Origin: Psettodes erumei
Lineage: Eukaryota; Chordata; Actinopteri; Pleuronectiformes; Psettodidae
Direction: 5' to 3'
Assembly: GCA_016785225.1 (NCBI GenBank)
Contig: JAFBJZ010000616.1
Span: forward strand, 496,001 to 560,000
Length of the DNA stretch: 64,000 nucleotides
Shown: positions 12,546 to 27,500 of the stretch, in pieces
Position numbering within the stretch: position 1 is the first letter of the stretch
Layout of the letters: the number at the start of each line of letters is the position of its first letter
The notes under the pieces: model-generated
Seen by the model: the letters and a program-made list of their open reading frames with translations, nothing else
The model's database searches: none
What the model was told of the DNA's origin: nothing
Position numbers and translations under genes: made by a program

Positions 12546-14436
12546 TGCTTTTGCTTTTGTAAACTGGACCTCATTGTGAATCTAAACAAAAACAAAATTC
12601 CATACATATTTATGTTGGCAAGTTACTCGTGAAGTTTTAAATCTTCATACAGAGTATGAATAATTTTCCCATCCCCGATCTTGGGCAGGGATGACAGACT
12701 TGGACGATGTGATGGGAACGGTTTTGAGCTAAAGACAAGGAGACGACTTGCATGTTGACTCAGTGACTCACAGTTGTCGCTGTTTGCACTGGGCTATTAA
12801 TCACAATCATACATTAGCGGGGTGGAGGAGCAGGATTCTGCTGCAGGTAGACGGAGATGGCCCAATCCACACGCACGGATGTTAGACGGGAGGAAAAGAA
12901 AAGAGAAAACAAACGTGTGCAAGTGAAAGCAAAACCTGCACGTTCGCATACATGGGGTGGAGGGCGGCTTGGTGCGAGATGGTGGAGAGGAATTAACCAG
13001 GTGTAAATGGCTGTCAGACTGGATGCAGCCCTTTGCCTGGGCCTGCCTGCTGTGTGCCCATCCACGTGTTCTGGATACCCATGTGTCAGTGGTTATGAGT
13101 CACGCCAGACAACGCTGTTTGCCCAGGCTGCTGTGACTCATCGCATGCTTACTGGATGGGACCCAGACTGTAGATCTTTTCTCATGCCTTCAGTGCAGTA
13201 TCTCTTTGAGCCATGTGCAACTTTTCTTCTCTTGCATGTCACTCAAGATGGCTTTGGGTCTTTACGTTTTTTGTTTTTTTTTTACCTGCAAAGAATCCAA
13301 GAGATATGCATTTTCCACATAACACACTTCTACATGAAGGCACACATAGCTCTCGGCTTTAGAAAATTGCGTGGGAGCCTGTCAAAACTGTGTATTGGTG
13401 CCCGGCCAAGGGTTACAACCCGATGGAGACAGCGCTAACCTTAGTGCTGATACAGAGGCATTATAGGTGTCTTATCTGTGTCCACGGGATCCTTAAGTCA
13501 GCCTTACACCACTCCAGCAATAGAGTTTTATAGCGACGGAAAGAAAAAATGGCCATAAACATAAAATGAGTGACTGATAGCTGCACTCAGCTGAAGGATG
13601 CCCTCTAATTAGTGTGTTTTATGAGCCCAGGATCCACAGTGAAAACATGTTCGTACTGTGCCGGAGAGCAAACACTGCCTGGGAGGTCAGAATGGCCGCA
13701 GGGAGCACTGGATTGTCTTCAGACCAAGTTCGGGGCAGTTCGGAGGAAGTCTCATGCTAGACCTTTGGCGCCTGTGCCGCGTATTGCCAGTTGCAGGGTT
13801 AATTACAGTGTGAGTGATGGGACAGCAAAGCAATGATAGGCTGACTGACATGCATTCCTGGATTAGCAGGACTGTTCCGTGGCTGATATGTTTTACTGAT
13901 ATGTCAAAAAACAAAAAACCAAATCTATCTTGAAAAGTTGAGAAAAAACCAACGGATTTTGTTGGAATTAATTTGAAAGGAATTCACAAAGACGTTCATT
14001 GGTGCTGTGTCCAGAACCAAGAACTTGTAGAATTTTTTTTCCAAAACACAACAATTTGAAAAAGCCATTCAATTTTAAGGAATGAGCCCCCGCTCCACCT
14101 CAACATATCCTGTTTCACCTGCTCCCCAACAGCAGAGGCCGACCTCTCGGCCAAGAAAAAGCTCTTTAAATGATTGAAATACTTCAGATGCTCCTCAAGA
14201 CAAAGGAAGTAAAAACAAGGGAGTTGAGTGAGGCGCCCCCCCCCCCCAAACCCTCTGGTCAAGAAAAGAAAGTGGGACGGGTTAATCCCGCTTTACACTG
14301 ACCTCACTCAGCAGCTCCTCAAAGCTGCGGTGATAAACATGAGTACGAGGAAGAACCTCCTCTCACCTGGAGACATCGCTGTGCCCCCGGCCTGACCCCA
14401 GAGGGGGTGACGACAGACTTGACGTGACAAGTGTAC

Positions 14437-14441
<5 letters not shown>

Positions 14442-14490
<49 letters not shown>
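14442..14490. repeat. (GA)n microsatellite
   Basis: About 24 uninterrupted GA units, the purest microsatellite in the window. Read on the minus strand it makes spurious Ser-Leu repeat frames. Confidence 0.97.
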
Positions 14491-14492
<2 letters not shown>

Positions 14493-17400
14493 GGAAAGAA
14501 ATGGGAAATAGGTGAGAGAAGCACAAGAAGCTATAAAGATAAGATGCTTTCGGACGTGGGATCTGTGGATGTGGTGGTGCAGTGGCTTTTGGTCGAGAAA
14601 AAAGCTCCACATTGTGTGACAAACAGCAAGCGACTCATCGCGCGAGGCGACGAGGGAAGCGATATATAATGTAGACAGTGCGCGGCTACTCAAAGCAGTT
14701 GATTACTGTATCGTTCTATGTCGTCAGTTCTGTAAATTCAGCATCATATCTCGAGCACTTGTAAAAGTTGCTGTTTAGTGTCAAATGTGGCGCTCCAAAA
14801 ATAACTCCATGATCACATATATACTGCATTTAAAGCGTCACCTCCTAGGGTCCAGGGCCAGATACTTACTGGATATTCACACCAGCCTCAAATCAGGAAC
14901 ACCCCCATGACTGACAGGAGGGGTGAATGGGAACTGGCCAGCTATCCTCTAGCGTTGAGCGTACATTAGAGAAATGTCCAAAGAGGTGCTAAACCCTTTT
15001 TTTTTGCAAGCAGTTTGCTCTGCATGAACCAGTACCAAAGGGAGGACATTTGCTCCATATTTACTTCACTGAGAGTGGTTTCAGACATGTCTTATCAACA
15101 ATTTGTGTTTTTGGTTTCTGACCAAAGCATGTCACATCAGCTTGTTTCTTCATGCTAGCTGCTGCTCAGCATCGCAAAATTTTGCTGTTTGAAAGTTTTG
15201 GCTCAGAAATCCTGACAAATTCGTGCTTAGGCACGTTGTGTTACAAATCCATAATATCCAAATCCAAAAAAGGGAAGTGAGAGACACTACAAAGAAAGAA
15301 GAAGCAAAGAAGCGAAAAAGAGAGTGAGAAAGAAAAAAAAAAGGGCCCCGAAATTTGACCGATTATTTATCAGCCCTGGATCTCTGTTCTCCTCCCCTGG
15401 TGTATTTCAGGGAAATCAGCAGGCTTTTCTCAGCTCTTCGTCTTACAACTGATAATAGCTCCGCTATCGTTCAAGGTAAATGCAGAGTTCAAAGGATGTC
15501 AGGAAAACTGTTTGCAAAGCACTGGGCGTTCACATTAGTTTTGCAACAATTTGTTTTTTCATTTTGGACTTATCTTTATTTCTATTGATAAGGGGAAGCT
15601 GATTCATCAATGTCAAGGGTGGGTTTTTATTTGTTGTCAGCAACTGGATTGCTTGATTTTTTTTAAGTCTTCAGAGTGACTGATGTGAAAACTATATGTT
15701 ATGTATATATTTGCTGGACGATAACGCAGATGTGCGTTTGGGTAACACCTATAAATCAACTTTTGGCATGTTTTTGCAGTCATGTACCACAGAGCGTAGG
15801 TGTGTTTTGTGTTGAACAATACTACATTCCACGTGTGTGTTTACCTGTCCGCTCAGGTCTCATCTTCGCACACACCCTCAGTGTGTTTTTATAATAATAA
15901 ATACTTTTTTTTCTATTTATAGCTAGCACATTATAAACACATTTTTTAAATTGTATTGCAATGACAATTTACTGTTGTGTTTGCACCGGTCAACACCTTG
16001 CTGCTGATGCATGTGGGAACTTGAATGCACAGGGAAAAAATGAATTACAGTAAAAACACAGTCTGATGTTGTAACTTTTTGAAGTGGCTTGTAAAATCAG
16101 CAGCAGAGTTACGACTTTGCCTCCTGGAGATAGTAACACAACACAGAAAAAGTGGTACAAAAAGAGGGGGAACTCCTGCTGGCGATTTGAGGGAGCGCAT
16201 GCCCCCCCCCCCGCTTTGTTTACATCCATGAGCAATAAAAGTGCAATAAAACGATCTGCAGAGGAGCTCCTTCAGTGTAGCCTCCCACTAAAACGTTACC
16301 TGAAACTACGTAGGCATTTTAATGACAAGATCATAAACCAAATATGCACCTCTATTGACAGAGGGAGAGAAATGAAAGAGTGCTGGCTGCGTTTTGTCTC
16401 TCCTCACACAAAGCCCTCTTTGTGCTGCATCTGTCTGTCACTTTTTTAATTATTTACCATTTATGAGAAGCATCAAGTCACGCAGGTAAGGTCAGTTGAT
16501 TTTCTCACAGGCGGGCACATAAAATTCCTTGCAGTCCTCTTACACTTCACAGTGCATGTGATTTTTATGTTTGGCCTTGTGGAGCTCCTGACTCAACCTT
16601 CGGCTTTAGTTTGCTGGTTTTGCAAAGATACACGGCGCGTGCTCAGCCTGTCTCCATCGTGTTCTTGAAGACGAGGCCTCGCAGAGTGGGTCTTGAGTGT
16701 GGCGAAACACTCCTGCTAAAATGCTGAAACTTTGGCCCTTCATGCGAAAAGGGAGTAAGATTTAATGAAGGAAGTTCACATCAAGTCAAACCCCGTGTAT
16801 CAGCAGCAAACCCTCCGCTTCAGTTGGGCGTGCTTCCACACACATACGCTCTCATTCACACACACGCACCATGCACCTGTGCAGGACTGCGCTGAAAAGA
16901 ACTGATAGCAGAGAGAAAGAACTTGACATTTGTTTTCCTAATCACCTCCGACACCTCCTTTTGTGTTTGCGCAGAGCGAGAAGTATCGCAGGGCTCGACA
17001 AAAGCCCCATTTACTCGCCGTCCGTATTTGTCCAAGCGTGTTTCCCTCCAGCTCCCTGAAACCACAGGCTCATTATTTCATCCTCTGTAATGTTAGCTTT
17101 TAAATTCACATCAGAACACTCGTTTGGCGAGCGATCGCAAATATTTATGCAGCGTGCCTCAAAATCACACACGCACACGTGCACATACACACGACCGGCA
17201 TACAGACGCACGCATGCGAGCGCACTTTTACCCTCCCATTTGTTCAGATTTCCTTTTTTTATTTTCAATGTGAGCTGGAACAGTCTCACTGGGGATTTGA
17301 GCTGGATTCATGAGATCTTAGTGGATTATTTAAAGGCAGGAAAGCACTGTGCTGTTTCGTCCAAGTGTTTCTTTTTGTTGCTTAGTTCTTTGTCTTCACT

Positions 17401-18567
17401 CATGCAAACAGACACAGGGGCCCACTGTGTGTTTTGCAGACTTATTGCATCCTATCTCAGGGATGTACTGTGCAGCTGTGCTATATAAATTCTATTGAAC
17501 CTTTGGCTTTCCGGCATGAAATGTTAAGTTATTTCAAACTGAGGATCTGCCCCCCCTTCCACCTGAATCTTCGGGCCCCCGAGCCACACCTGGTAGGCCT
17601 GCTTTGTAATCCATCCATGCCATCAGTTGTGTTACACCTCGTAAGCGTGTGTGACACAGTTATATTAACAAGGGAATTAGCACTGATGCAATGACTGTCA
17701 AAGAGGCTGCACGGCAAACGTTATGTCCCTCCACTATGCCCCAAGCTTAAAAAGAAGTCTTCACTCCAAACACAACTAAAACCTTCTGGCTTCAGCCTCC
17801 ATCATAGTAAGTGTATAAATACTTGGATGTGACGTGATGCCGGGGTGTATTTCAAGCAAGGTAAATCACCCACACCTCTTTTCAAAAAACTTTTTTCAGG
17901 TGGACTTTTTCTTAAATGATTAACTGGCAATCCCTTCAGCCCTCCATATGTCTCCACCCCTCCCCCTCAGTTCACCCCACATCTCAGGTTGCCTGCAGTC
18001 AGGTGTGATGGCCCGAGGCCTCCGGCTAAATCCCCAGCCCAGACGTCTGCGCCGCTCTGGTCTGCCTCATTGGGAGTCCTGCATTGATTGCTGCCTTAGT
18101 CCCCCCCTCCCCGTCTTCTTTGTTAATGGCAGCCTTGCATTGTGAGGGGCCCTCTTGCATTATTGTCTTGCTGAGTGCTGGGGAATTGGCTGTGTGGGCA
18201 CCCGGCTGCCAGCAGCCCCTGTGAGGTCCTGTTGACCTGCTGAGTGGAGCTAGCGGAGAGGCCATCAGGGCACAACAACCACAACAGAGGAATGTGGGCA
18301 AGCTGCTTCTGTCCGGACTGACAGCAGTGACCAAATGCAACAGGAACATGTCAGTGGAACAGTCAGAATCCAAAACAAGTATTTCACAAAAACACATAAA
18401 TGGAATTTAGCACAACAACATCATGGACTGCACTTCTGTCACGTAACAGCAAATAAGTCCCCAATGCTGCATGTTGGGGAGAAAGGAATGCACAGTATTT
18501 GCTCTCAGGCGCCATTTTAGTTCCTGCAGGATGCTGTAATTAAACCGTCAAATCAATATCTGCCTTA

Positions 18568-18587
18568 CCCTCTCTCTCTCTCTCTCT
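18568..18587. repeat. (TC)n microsatellite
   Basis: Nine to ten TC units. Confidence 0.85.
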
Positions 18588-20596
18588 GCGTCGGTCAGTG
18601 TTTTGAGTTTGTTTTCAGAGCCATTGTTTCACGCAACTAATCAAAGACACAGCTGCTATCAGATCAGGGACTGTTTTAACGTCTGTCAGCGGACTGAGCT
18701 CCTGCTAACGGCCTAACTCTCTCTCAGCACGCACAATGAGGCTGGAAAGAGCAACTCTGAGAGAGAGTTCTTGGAAATCTGTCTGAGAGCAATATTTACA
18801 GTTCACATGAAGGACTAATCAGAAATCTCAACTGACCAGACTGATCTGGGGACCAGGGCAGTTTTAGTACGTGATCAGTCTGGAGTACAGTTAATCCTCA
18901 AATTCGTCTGCAACTTTTCAAGCATTGCCTGTTGCCTTGTTTTGTGGGAAAACTGTATCCCCCAATGTTGAAAAAAAGCATATATACGGCAGTGTTTGGA
19001 AACACAACCCGTCATACGCAACCTTATACTGACGGTCATGCAGATAAACCCGAGGTTGCCTCTTCTGCGAAGCCACTGGAGGGATGTGTGGCGGGCTCAG
19101 GTGACTGAGGCTCACACTGGTTGCCGAGCCTTCCCCTATTGTCCGCCTGCATTGTGTTACATGGGAATGAGGACGACAGGAAAGCCCAGCTTTTGTTTAA
19201 CTCTTACATGTTTTGTATCATCGCACCGGCGCCGGAGCGTTCGCATGCACAAAGCCAGAACGCACGCGCGCAGCATTTGCATCATACATAAGCGAGCCCG
19301 ACTCCTGACTTCAAAGGCTCTAATCTGCACACAAAGCAAATGACAGGAGGCAAATTAGAAGGGGAACACGGGTGCTTCTTCAGAGGGAGAGGAAGCCCAT
19401 CGGAAGCACCTTTAATCTTCCACAACCCTGCCAAATTGAGCACCCAGAGGAAATGACATCACATGGCTTACTCCTGTATTTGTAAAGCTGCGAAAATACA
19501 AAACTCACCACCAACCCCGATATTATTGTCCCCGGCACGACGGAGGTCATGTTTCCTGAGGTTCTGAGCTCCTTTGACATACTAGGTTGCTAATCCAAGA
19601 TGGCAATCAAAAAAAAAAGTATTGAATTATATTTGAATACAATGTTGTCCAACAAATTCATAACCAGGTCCCATGACTTTTGCATGGGGCATAAATTAAT
19701 TCTTGTTTCAAGGTTTATACTTTTTGTTTCTGGTTGTAGTGGGTAAAATAAAAGATAACGGTAAGGTTTTTTGTTACAGATAAAGACATTAACATACTCC
19801 ATTTGTGAATTTGAATAATGATGGAAAAACTGCAATGGCAAGGTAAGACTGATATTTTGCTCAGGGTGGTGAAAGACAAAAATCCTTTGTGTGTTTTCTT
19901 TATGTGATTCTGACCAACAAACAGGGTAACGCTGCAACTTGGTAGTTTGCAGTCATGATTGTGGTTTCACATTTTCAACATTAGAAGCAGGAGGACTTAA
20001 CCTTTCATTCCCTTTGTTGAAAATTGTCCTGCACACCACACACACAAAAAAACAAACTCTTCTGAAATAATTTGACAAGGATGAAGTGCCAGAACATTTG
20101 ATGTAAATTGTAACCTTTAGAATGAGCCTGTGCTGTTGGAGCAGCCCAGCTTAACTCATCATCTCTTCCTTTGTGACAACCCATAATTGCAGACTTTTAA
20201 AGCAGCCCTGGAGATGTGTTGGAGATAAGCCGTCCAGCTTAACACAGTCAAGGCTTCTGAGTGGTTTCCTTCAGGCATGGTGTTCCTGCAGGCTGCAGAT
20301 TTTGTGCGGCGGTGTCAGATTTCAAAGATGCGACAATATTCAAGACACATTATTGCGAGGTGACTGATTCATCTTGTAATTAGCAGTAGAGACGTGAAAT
20401 GAAAGTTTGGTATTGGAAAGACAGTTCCATTCCTCCTGCTGAAGAGGACACAAGGCCGCGAAAGGCCAGGCAGGACGGCAGTTGTTGAAGTGATTAGTGG
20501 TCACAGCTTTTAGTAAAGCAAACTCTTTAATTACAGAAAACAACAGCAGAGGTAAATACTCTGTCATCTGATATCATCTCGGGTAAATTACCCCCC

Positions 20597-20613
20597 CACA
20601 CACACACACAAAC
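20597..20613. repeat. (CA)n microsatellite
   Basis: Eight CA units following a C run. Confidence 0.85.
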
Positions 20614-23600
20614 ACTCCTTCTCCCAACATGAAACACTAAGACAAAGTAACGAAAAGCTGTAGCCCTGAGGTGTCTCTGTCTCCAAACTCATCAAGAATC
20701 ACAATAGAAGCACACCTCATTTGTTGTGTCAGAAACAAAACAACATTAAAGCAAAATGGAACGGAGCGCGGGAATTCAGATTTCACAAAGGCCGGCGCTG
20801 AATAAGATGTTCTATTCAAAGAGACCCTTGGATGACTGGATGTACTCCTGATTACTGTATACTAACTCTGCTACTGGAACGAGTGTGTGTTTAGGAGGAG
20901 GAGGAGGAGGATTTCTTGGCACATAGGAGTGATTTCTTGTCTGACGCTGATTAACATTCTGCTGAATCCAAAATGAGGAAAGAACTTGCTTTAACTTGCT
21001 CCGACCGGCCGCGGCTTCCTTTGATCAGCTGCGATTAGCATTCAAACCGCTTTACTGTACGCAACCTGCAATGCTCAACGAGATGTTAAAAAAAAACAAC
21101 AAAAAAACAACTCTGCTGAAAACAATTAAACAGGCAAAGATGAGCAGGTTACAGCCAAAGTCTGTGATACCATTGGAGAGTTAACTTGTCCAGGTGGAGC
21201 TCCTCGGGCAGGTCTTTCCAAGGCTAAGAGGCAGGTCACCTTTGGTCTTTAACCTTGGAAGGGGTCAGGGTCTTCCACCCTGAAGATCTCGTGTTGCAGA
21301 AAGGAATCAACAACCCAGGAAGAAAAAAACAACAACACTGAAATGAAAACTGAAGAAAATGGACACAGTAATCAGTAAAAGCTGCTAATCAGATCTAGAA
21401 ACAGCTAGGACGAGGATTTAAAGGTTCATTTCACAAAGATTTTTTTTTAACATAGATAAATTTTGGTGTTAGTTTTGACACCAGAGTTCATGTCCTGAGT
21501 CAGGCATGTGAGCAGGTTAAGGCAGTAACAATGTTAATGTGGAAAAAAAGTTGTGTCTCATGCTTACCCATAACTATAAAAAATGAACAGGTTTAAACAT
21601 GCTTTGGCCTCAACAAGTGGATTTTGTTTTGCAAAACTTGCAAAGTATGTCATTTAAATGTAATTGAAATTTATTTTATTTCATTTATCACTTCTGAAAC
21701 ATCTGAAATGCCATTTAATCCCTTGTGTCGTGTACAGCAGTTTTGGTCAGGGTGAGGGTGATGTGCCCTGAAATCACACACAAAAAGCTAAAAAAGACGC
21801 TGGCGTGTCTTTCCTGCAGCAGATTTGTTTGTGCTGCATGCACAATTAAAAATTTGTACATGACAAAAAAATGCAGGAGCACCAAGTCCAGAGGTTTTAT
21901 TTCTTCAGATGAAAGGCTTGGTCAGATAGATCCAGAACTGAGAGAACGTAGAGTATTTATGGTAAAGGTGGACTGACTGCTTACACTTACTGCAAACACA
22001 CTGAAGATTTTCCACCACTTTCTGCTAAAAACACAAAAAGTCGTTAAGATGAATAATATGCAAAAGTCCTGTGTATCGCTGGGATATTCTGGATGCCTGT
22101 GCGTAATTAACTGTGAAGTGAATGTGAAAATGCTGTACTGCCGGCAGCTTGATTTCTGAGCATGAATCACCATCACCGCAGCAATGGGTGTGCCTGCCTA
22201 TTGTCCCACCATCAAACTACATACACCAGAGATAACAGAATCTGGCAAAGATGGGATTTTGGCTCATGTGAAAGGGGAATCTGTCCAACACACTGAGCTT
22301 GTTACGTGGGTCTTTTCATTCTGTGTTTGTTTAATGCATCGATTTATCTCCAGCCAAGACAGCAATATTAATTTTGATTGTCTTCCTCAAGGTAGAAACG
22401 TTGAGCAGCAAAGCTCTGGATTTTTTTTCTCCCTCCAAAATGAATGTACAGTAAATCATTGAGGAACAAAAATCTCCACGTTTTTCCATAACAAAGAAAA
22501 AAACCTTATCATTGTTTTTATTTGCTTGATCACCTGGAAACGGCACACACTCAAGTTTAACCTTATGGAGATAAATGGATGAAAATATAACTTTAATCTG
22601 TTCCAGCCGATCAGATATCTATAGGTACCATGAGATAAGATAAACGTCATGGGGAAGCCTACAGACCATTTCTGCATTGTAAAAATCCTTGGCGTGGATT
22701 CAGTCTCCTCCTGCTGTAGATTAGATTACACGCTGGCACATCACCAAATTCAATATCTTCTATAGCAAATGTTTTATTTATCCTAAACCCAAGATAAGGC
22801 CTCAACTTTTGCAAACAGAGTGCTCTGGTTCATCACGCGGTGGAAAACAAACGCGAGGCGCTGAGTGACTGCAGCCCTGCCGAGTCACATGAACTACAAC
22901 GATGAAACATGTGCTAATTACCCAACTCATGGTGCTGTGGTCAACGCAGCCTGATCCCAACTTGAACAATGAGCCATGAGGCGAGCGGAGCAGCGAGCCA
23001 ATACGTGCCTGCCCTCACAAACGTTAGTGAGACAAGTCACAGCACAGAGCGGCAGCAGCAATTATCGCTCCTCATTCTTTGTAGTGTTTCACATTAAAAT
23101 ACCTCTTCAATGAACTTATGATGAGTAATAAATAATAGGATGAACCGTGTGCAGTCTTGTTCTTTTTGCTATCAGCGATACTGGGGATCTGAAGTGCTCT
23201 GAGTCTCGCAGTCCCTCACGGTACCCCATTCTTATACGCAAAGTTCTGCAGCCATGCAGCGTGTACAGTATCTGAGGAATTCTCTGCATCACAGTCACAT
23301 TCACAAGGCAGAAATGGAAGGTATGAAATGTTAAACCCTTCAAGTAGTACTCCTTTTTCCTACACAGGCCTGAAAATAACTAAATTCAAGTCATAGAGAC
23401 AAATAACCAGATTTATAGAGACACATTAATAGGTATCACATTATTGTTGAAACATTTGGTGGAGTTGTTCTTCTAAATGCTGTATAAGTGTGTCAGCCTT
23501 AAGTGAGGAGCCAATCCTGCGTTACTCTTGCTGGGTTTGTCCAAAACCGAAAATGTATTATCATTTTTTAAGGATGTATTTTATTGTCAGCATTGGTCAC

Positions 23601-24599
23601 ATTAATAGACCGTAAGAAAACCACAGAATATCACAAGACATTACCCTTAAGAGGTCAAAGCACCAGAAGAGGCTTCGACTTGTGCTTTACTTTTAGTCAC
23701 TGAAAAAATGTTCTGCTGTCTTCACTTTCAAAAATAATAATGACCTTGTCTGACTGTGTCCGCTGCAGGAAGGACGACCTAAAATATTCTTATTAGAATC
23801 ACCACACTCATGTGGAAAAAACGTGAGAGTTACTCATGTGGAGGCTCAAGATCCTGTGACTCAGATTTGACTTTCCTCAAAGCACGAAATGGCCATAATA
23901 CATAATATCTTTATAGCTTTGATAGAGTCGTCAACCAAATCCCAGTGACTCACGATGTAATTCACCAGCCTCAGACTCTCAGGTTTCCAGCCAGTGCTCC
24001 ATTAAAATAGAAGATAAATGATCCCCCACAATGAGCATTTCAAGTTAATTACAAGTTTTAAAAAACGGTTCGTTCTTGGTCATTATTTATTAATCTATGA
24101 CTCAGTCTTCCACTTTACTATTTGCATTTTCTTCTTCTGTCCAGCAGGAGAGAGTTGTGCACAAACTACCAATAGTGTAACACAATTCTGACATATTACT
24201 CCTTCAGTTGCTCTTTTTGTGAAAATCTGACTTTTATGTTTATGTCTGTTACATGCCACTGTGATCTGACACTGACTGTACTGTATTGGGTCCCTGTCCC
24301 TTTAATCCCCAATTAATGCACAGTAATTCAGCCGTTTTACCTAGGGAGTCCGCCCACTGTACAGTTACCCACTTAGCTTTAACTAGTTACACCTGTTAAA
24401 CTGAGCACACTGTGTGCTCTGAATCTGTTCTTGGATGACGCTGGTCCTGTAAACGCTTTCAACCCGATGGAAACGCCTACAGGCCGTAAAATCCCCAAGC
24501 TGGACAATGAAGTTTGAGTTGTTAAAAATTTTATAGTGAAAATACCCCTGCATGTTCTCCCGGCCTGGTGCGCACAGGCAAGTCAAACATTTACTGACC

Positions 24600-27500
24600 C
24601 TAAAAATAAATGTTTTCTGCCGATTGTATAATTACATGGCGCAGGGATGTTAGTGTGTAATGCGATGCCTCTTTGTGTGTTTGTCAAGGGAAGGGGTTGC
24701 GGAAAGGGGAGGGAGATGGGGCGGGGGAGCTTTGGTACAATATAATTAAAATAGGATGGCCTTCGCCAGGGCTCAACTTGTTATTGTCCCTTCAACCTCA
24801 AAAGGACGGCATGTAAAAATAGGCATGTGTAGGTTTTCCTTCTTCTTCCTTCTATATATTTTGCAAAAATTTACATGAATGAATCCGACTTTGAGCTGTG
24901 TGACGCTGATCGGCATCCTGCTATCTGGTGAAAGGACGGCCTTGGCATTCTCTCAATCACGCTTTTGTACCAAGTTTTCACGTATATCCGCTGTAAACCT
25001 GTCAACACAATAAATCCCTGCTCTTTTAGCAGTCCTTACAACCTCAGGTAAACGTTCAACCGTTGGTGCTCCCTGGGTTTCACCTCGCTCTGCTTAGTGC
25101 TTGCTTTTCTGACTTATGCAATTCCATCCAAGAGGTATTTTATTGAAGTGGTTGCCTATTTGCCCTCACATTAAACACCTGAGGAATGTGTCCCTGGGTT
25201 TGCTGAGGTTGTTTTGATGTGCATTCAAAAAGCCTGTGTGTGCAGAAGGAGCTCATTCACAGCTCGCAGGGACTCAATGGCTTCATTTGTCCTTGAAGGT
25301 AAACACTCACAGAGGAGGCCCTCAAATGTGGCCTTTTCAAATGCCAAGGCCCCCTCGGCTCTCCATCTTATGTGACAATGAACAAATTCCTATTCAAAAG
25401 CACTTACTGTGCGATAGCGCAGCATTGTGGTGCCTTCAACACACCTGAGTAAATGAATGAACCGCATCGCTTTGGAACAAAGCCGACCTTGGACTGTAAC
25501 GTGACATTCATGTATGATGCACTGACACTGGACGAAGGCCAAGGTTCGTTTCTGGAAAACCAGTTTGACACATTGAAATCAGTCCCAAAATAAAGACATT
25601 AACTGGGGATGAAAATGATTCCGTCGTCAAGTGTCATCTGTGGGTCATTGTTCCTGTCCCTCCCTGCCTGATGTACCCCTTCATCAGCGCCCATTCATGT
25701 ACATCAGTGTGTTGTTATGACTGCTGGAAACTGGATGTAACTGGATGGTAATTTTTGTAAAATAAAAGAAGTGGATAGACTATAAGACTATGTGTAGCCC
25801 CCACTATTGCCTATTTCAACTATCTGCTCACCAACTAGTTCACCTGCACTAATTTATAAAGCTATTTTGCTGAAAGAGAGGAAGAGAGAGAGAAAGAAAG
25901 ATTTCAATGATATTGTACTTTCTAAGTTTAGGTTGAGTTCGTTTTAGTTGGCTTAACAAACTGATGTTTCCACATCGGGACCTGCAGAAGTACACGTCAC
26001 TGGGTGCTCTGAGTTATTATCCTATTTGCTCCCGTTGGTGACCAGAAGTTAAATACACCCCTGCACCAGCCACGTGCTTACGCACACAACTGTTGCATGA
26101 TGTTAAAGGCAAAGTAAAAACACTATGGCCTATTTGCAGAATCTGCTCCTGAGAATATCAGTCAACAAATGGAAAGCACAACAAACAAGCCTCCTAAAAA
26201 TAAAATCAGCTGTCTCTGACCATGTCTGGATCTGATAGTCTGATAGTCAGATAGTCACAATACCAAGGTGCCACAACACACTTCACCCTGCAGGTTCCCA
26301 GCTTGCCGCGGTGACTCATCGCCACCATCGTCTATCGCAGGATGCACTGTGTGGCACGGTGGTGGTGTTGGTGGTGTGTGTGTTTTGTTGAGGCATTCCC
26401 AGGTGAGGTGTGTGCGTTTGATTGTCTGTCATGTCTTTCATTGCAGCTATTACAAAGAGACAGTCCTTGTGTGATCCTGATGGCGCACACTGTCAACGCC
26501 TCTGAGGAGAGCTACGCAGAATAATTTCAGGTCCAACAACAACTGCGAAAGCTGCAGACTGTGTAGGTGTGAAGACGGGTTGTTTTGCAGAGAGGAGCTT
26601 CACATTCCCACAACACCTGTAAAATTCCACTGTGGATCGCAGTGTCGCTGCAGCCAAGCAACAGCCCACGTGAGCCAACGCACTCATACTTGAAATAAAG
26701 GAAGTGTACTCTTGCATGACCAAAACCCACAATGATAACTTTTTTACCTACTGATTGACAGGTTGTTCCGCTATCAGCTATTCAGACCTGAATGCGTTGT
26801 GCTTTCATTTCACTCATGCTGTGACACACAACAAAGATTCCCTGTCTGTGAAACATAGATTGATCAAGCTTGCATGAATTTAGCTACTTTCCCTGTCCAT
26901 CACACTTTTTGATTCTTGTTTTTATCCTGTAAACTCAATTGCTCAATTGCAAAGAAGCAAAAGCTGTTTTTTTCTGGGAAACATGCAGCATATAAACACT
27001 GACATATTATAGTCTTAATAAAATTCTGGTATATGCAAACACCCAGCACACATGGCACAACATTAGTGCTCATTTATAGTTGTGTTTCCATCCACCACCT
27101 GAGGAACGGTGGTCCAACATTCACCCTCCCTTTGAGCTTTGTTTTGGTTTCTTCACTCTTTATCAGCCGTCACTGTAAAAACCGAAAGTTGGGTGTCAGT
27201 TGAGCAAAACCTTTCCCATTGCACCTAATCCATTAATCCATATTTACATAATCCATTCAAAATATAAATGTAGTGATCAGTGCGGCTTTAATAGTTGACA
27301 AAGGAGACATAAGAACGTTCAGGAACAGCGTGCTGTGCACATTTGTCTGAACAGATGTTTCTAATATTGTTTTGAAAAGTTAATGTAATGGATACATGGA
27401 ACAAGTTCAGCGGCATACAGCTCATTTGGCAGATAATCTCTTGTGCCATCTGATAAGATTAAAATGAAATCAGCGCGTCTCATCACTCATCATTCCTGAT

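Larger units (their letters stand above)
9470..24599. other. Gene-free stretch
   Basis: About 15 kb without a supportable exon, RNA gene or intact mobile element. It contains microsatellites listed separately, purine-rich runs at about 10720-10760 and 15290-15345, and C runs at 14236-14247 and 16202-16212. Short reading frames are scattered on both strands and overlap one another, as expected of non-coding DNA. Confidence 0.65.

Noticed and set aside
13007..13438. 143-codon open frame
   Set aside because: Within chance length; the translation is low in structure and not recognisable.
13385..13450. Possible tRNA-derived SINE piece (AGGGTTACAACCC, AGCGCTAACC)
   Set aside because: The resemblance covers only two short words and no promoter boxes or tail could be matched.
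14308..14693. Ser/Leu repeat and Arg/Glu repeat frames
   Set aside because: They are translations of the (GA)n microsatellite in different frames.
15913..15922. Perfect MEF2 consensus CTATTTATAG in the desert
   Set aside because: About one match to the degenerate MEF2 consensus is expected by chance in a window of this size, and nothing around it adds support.
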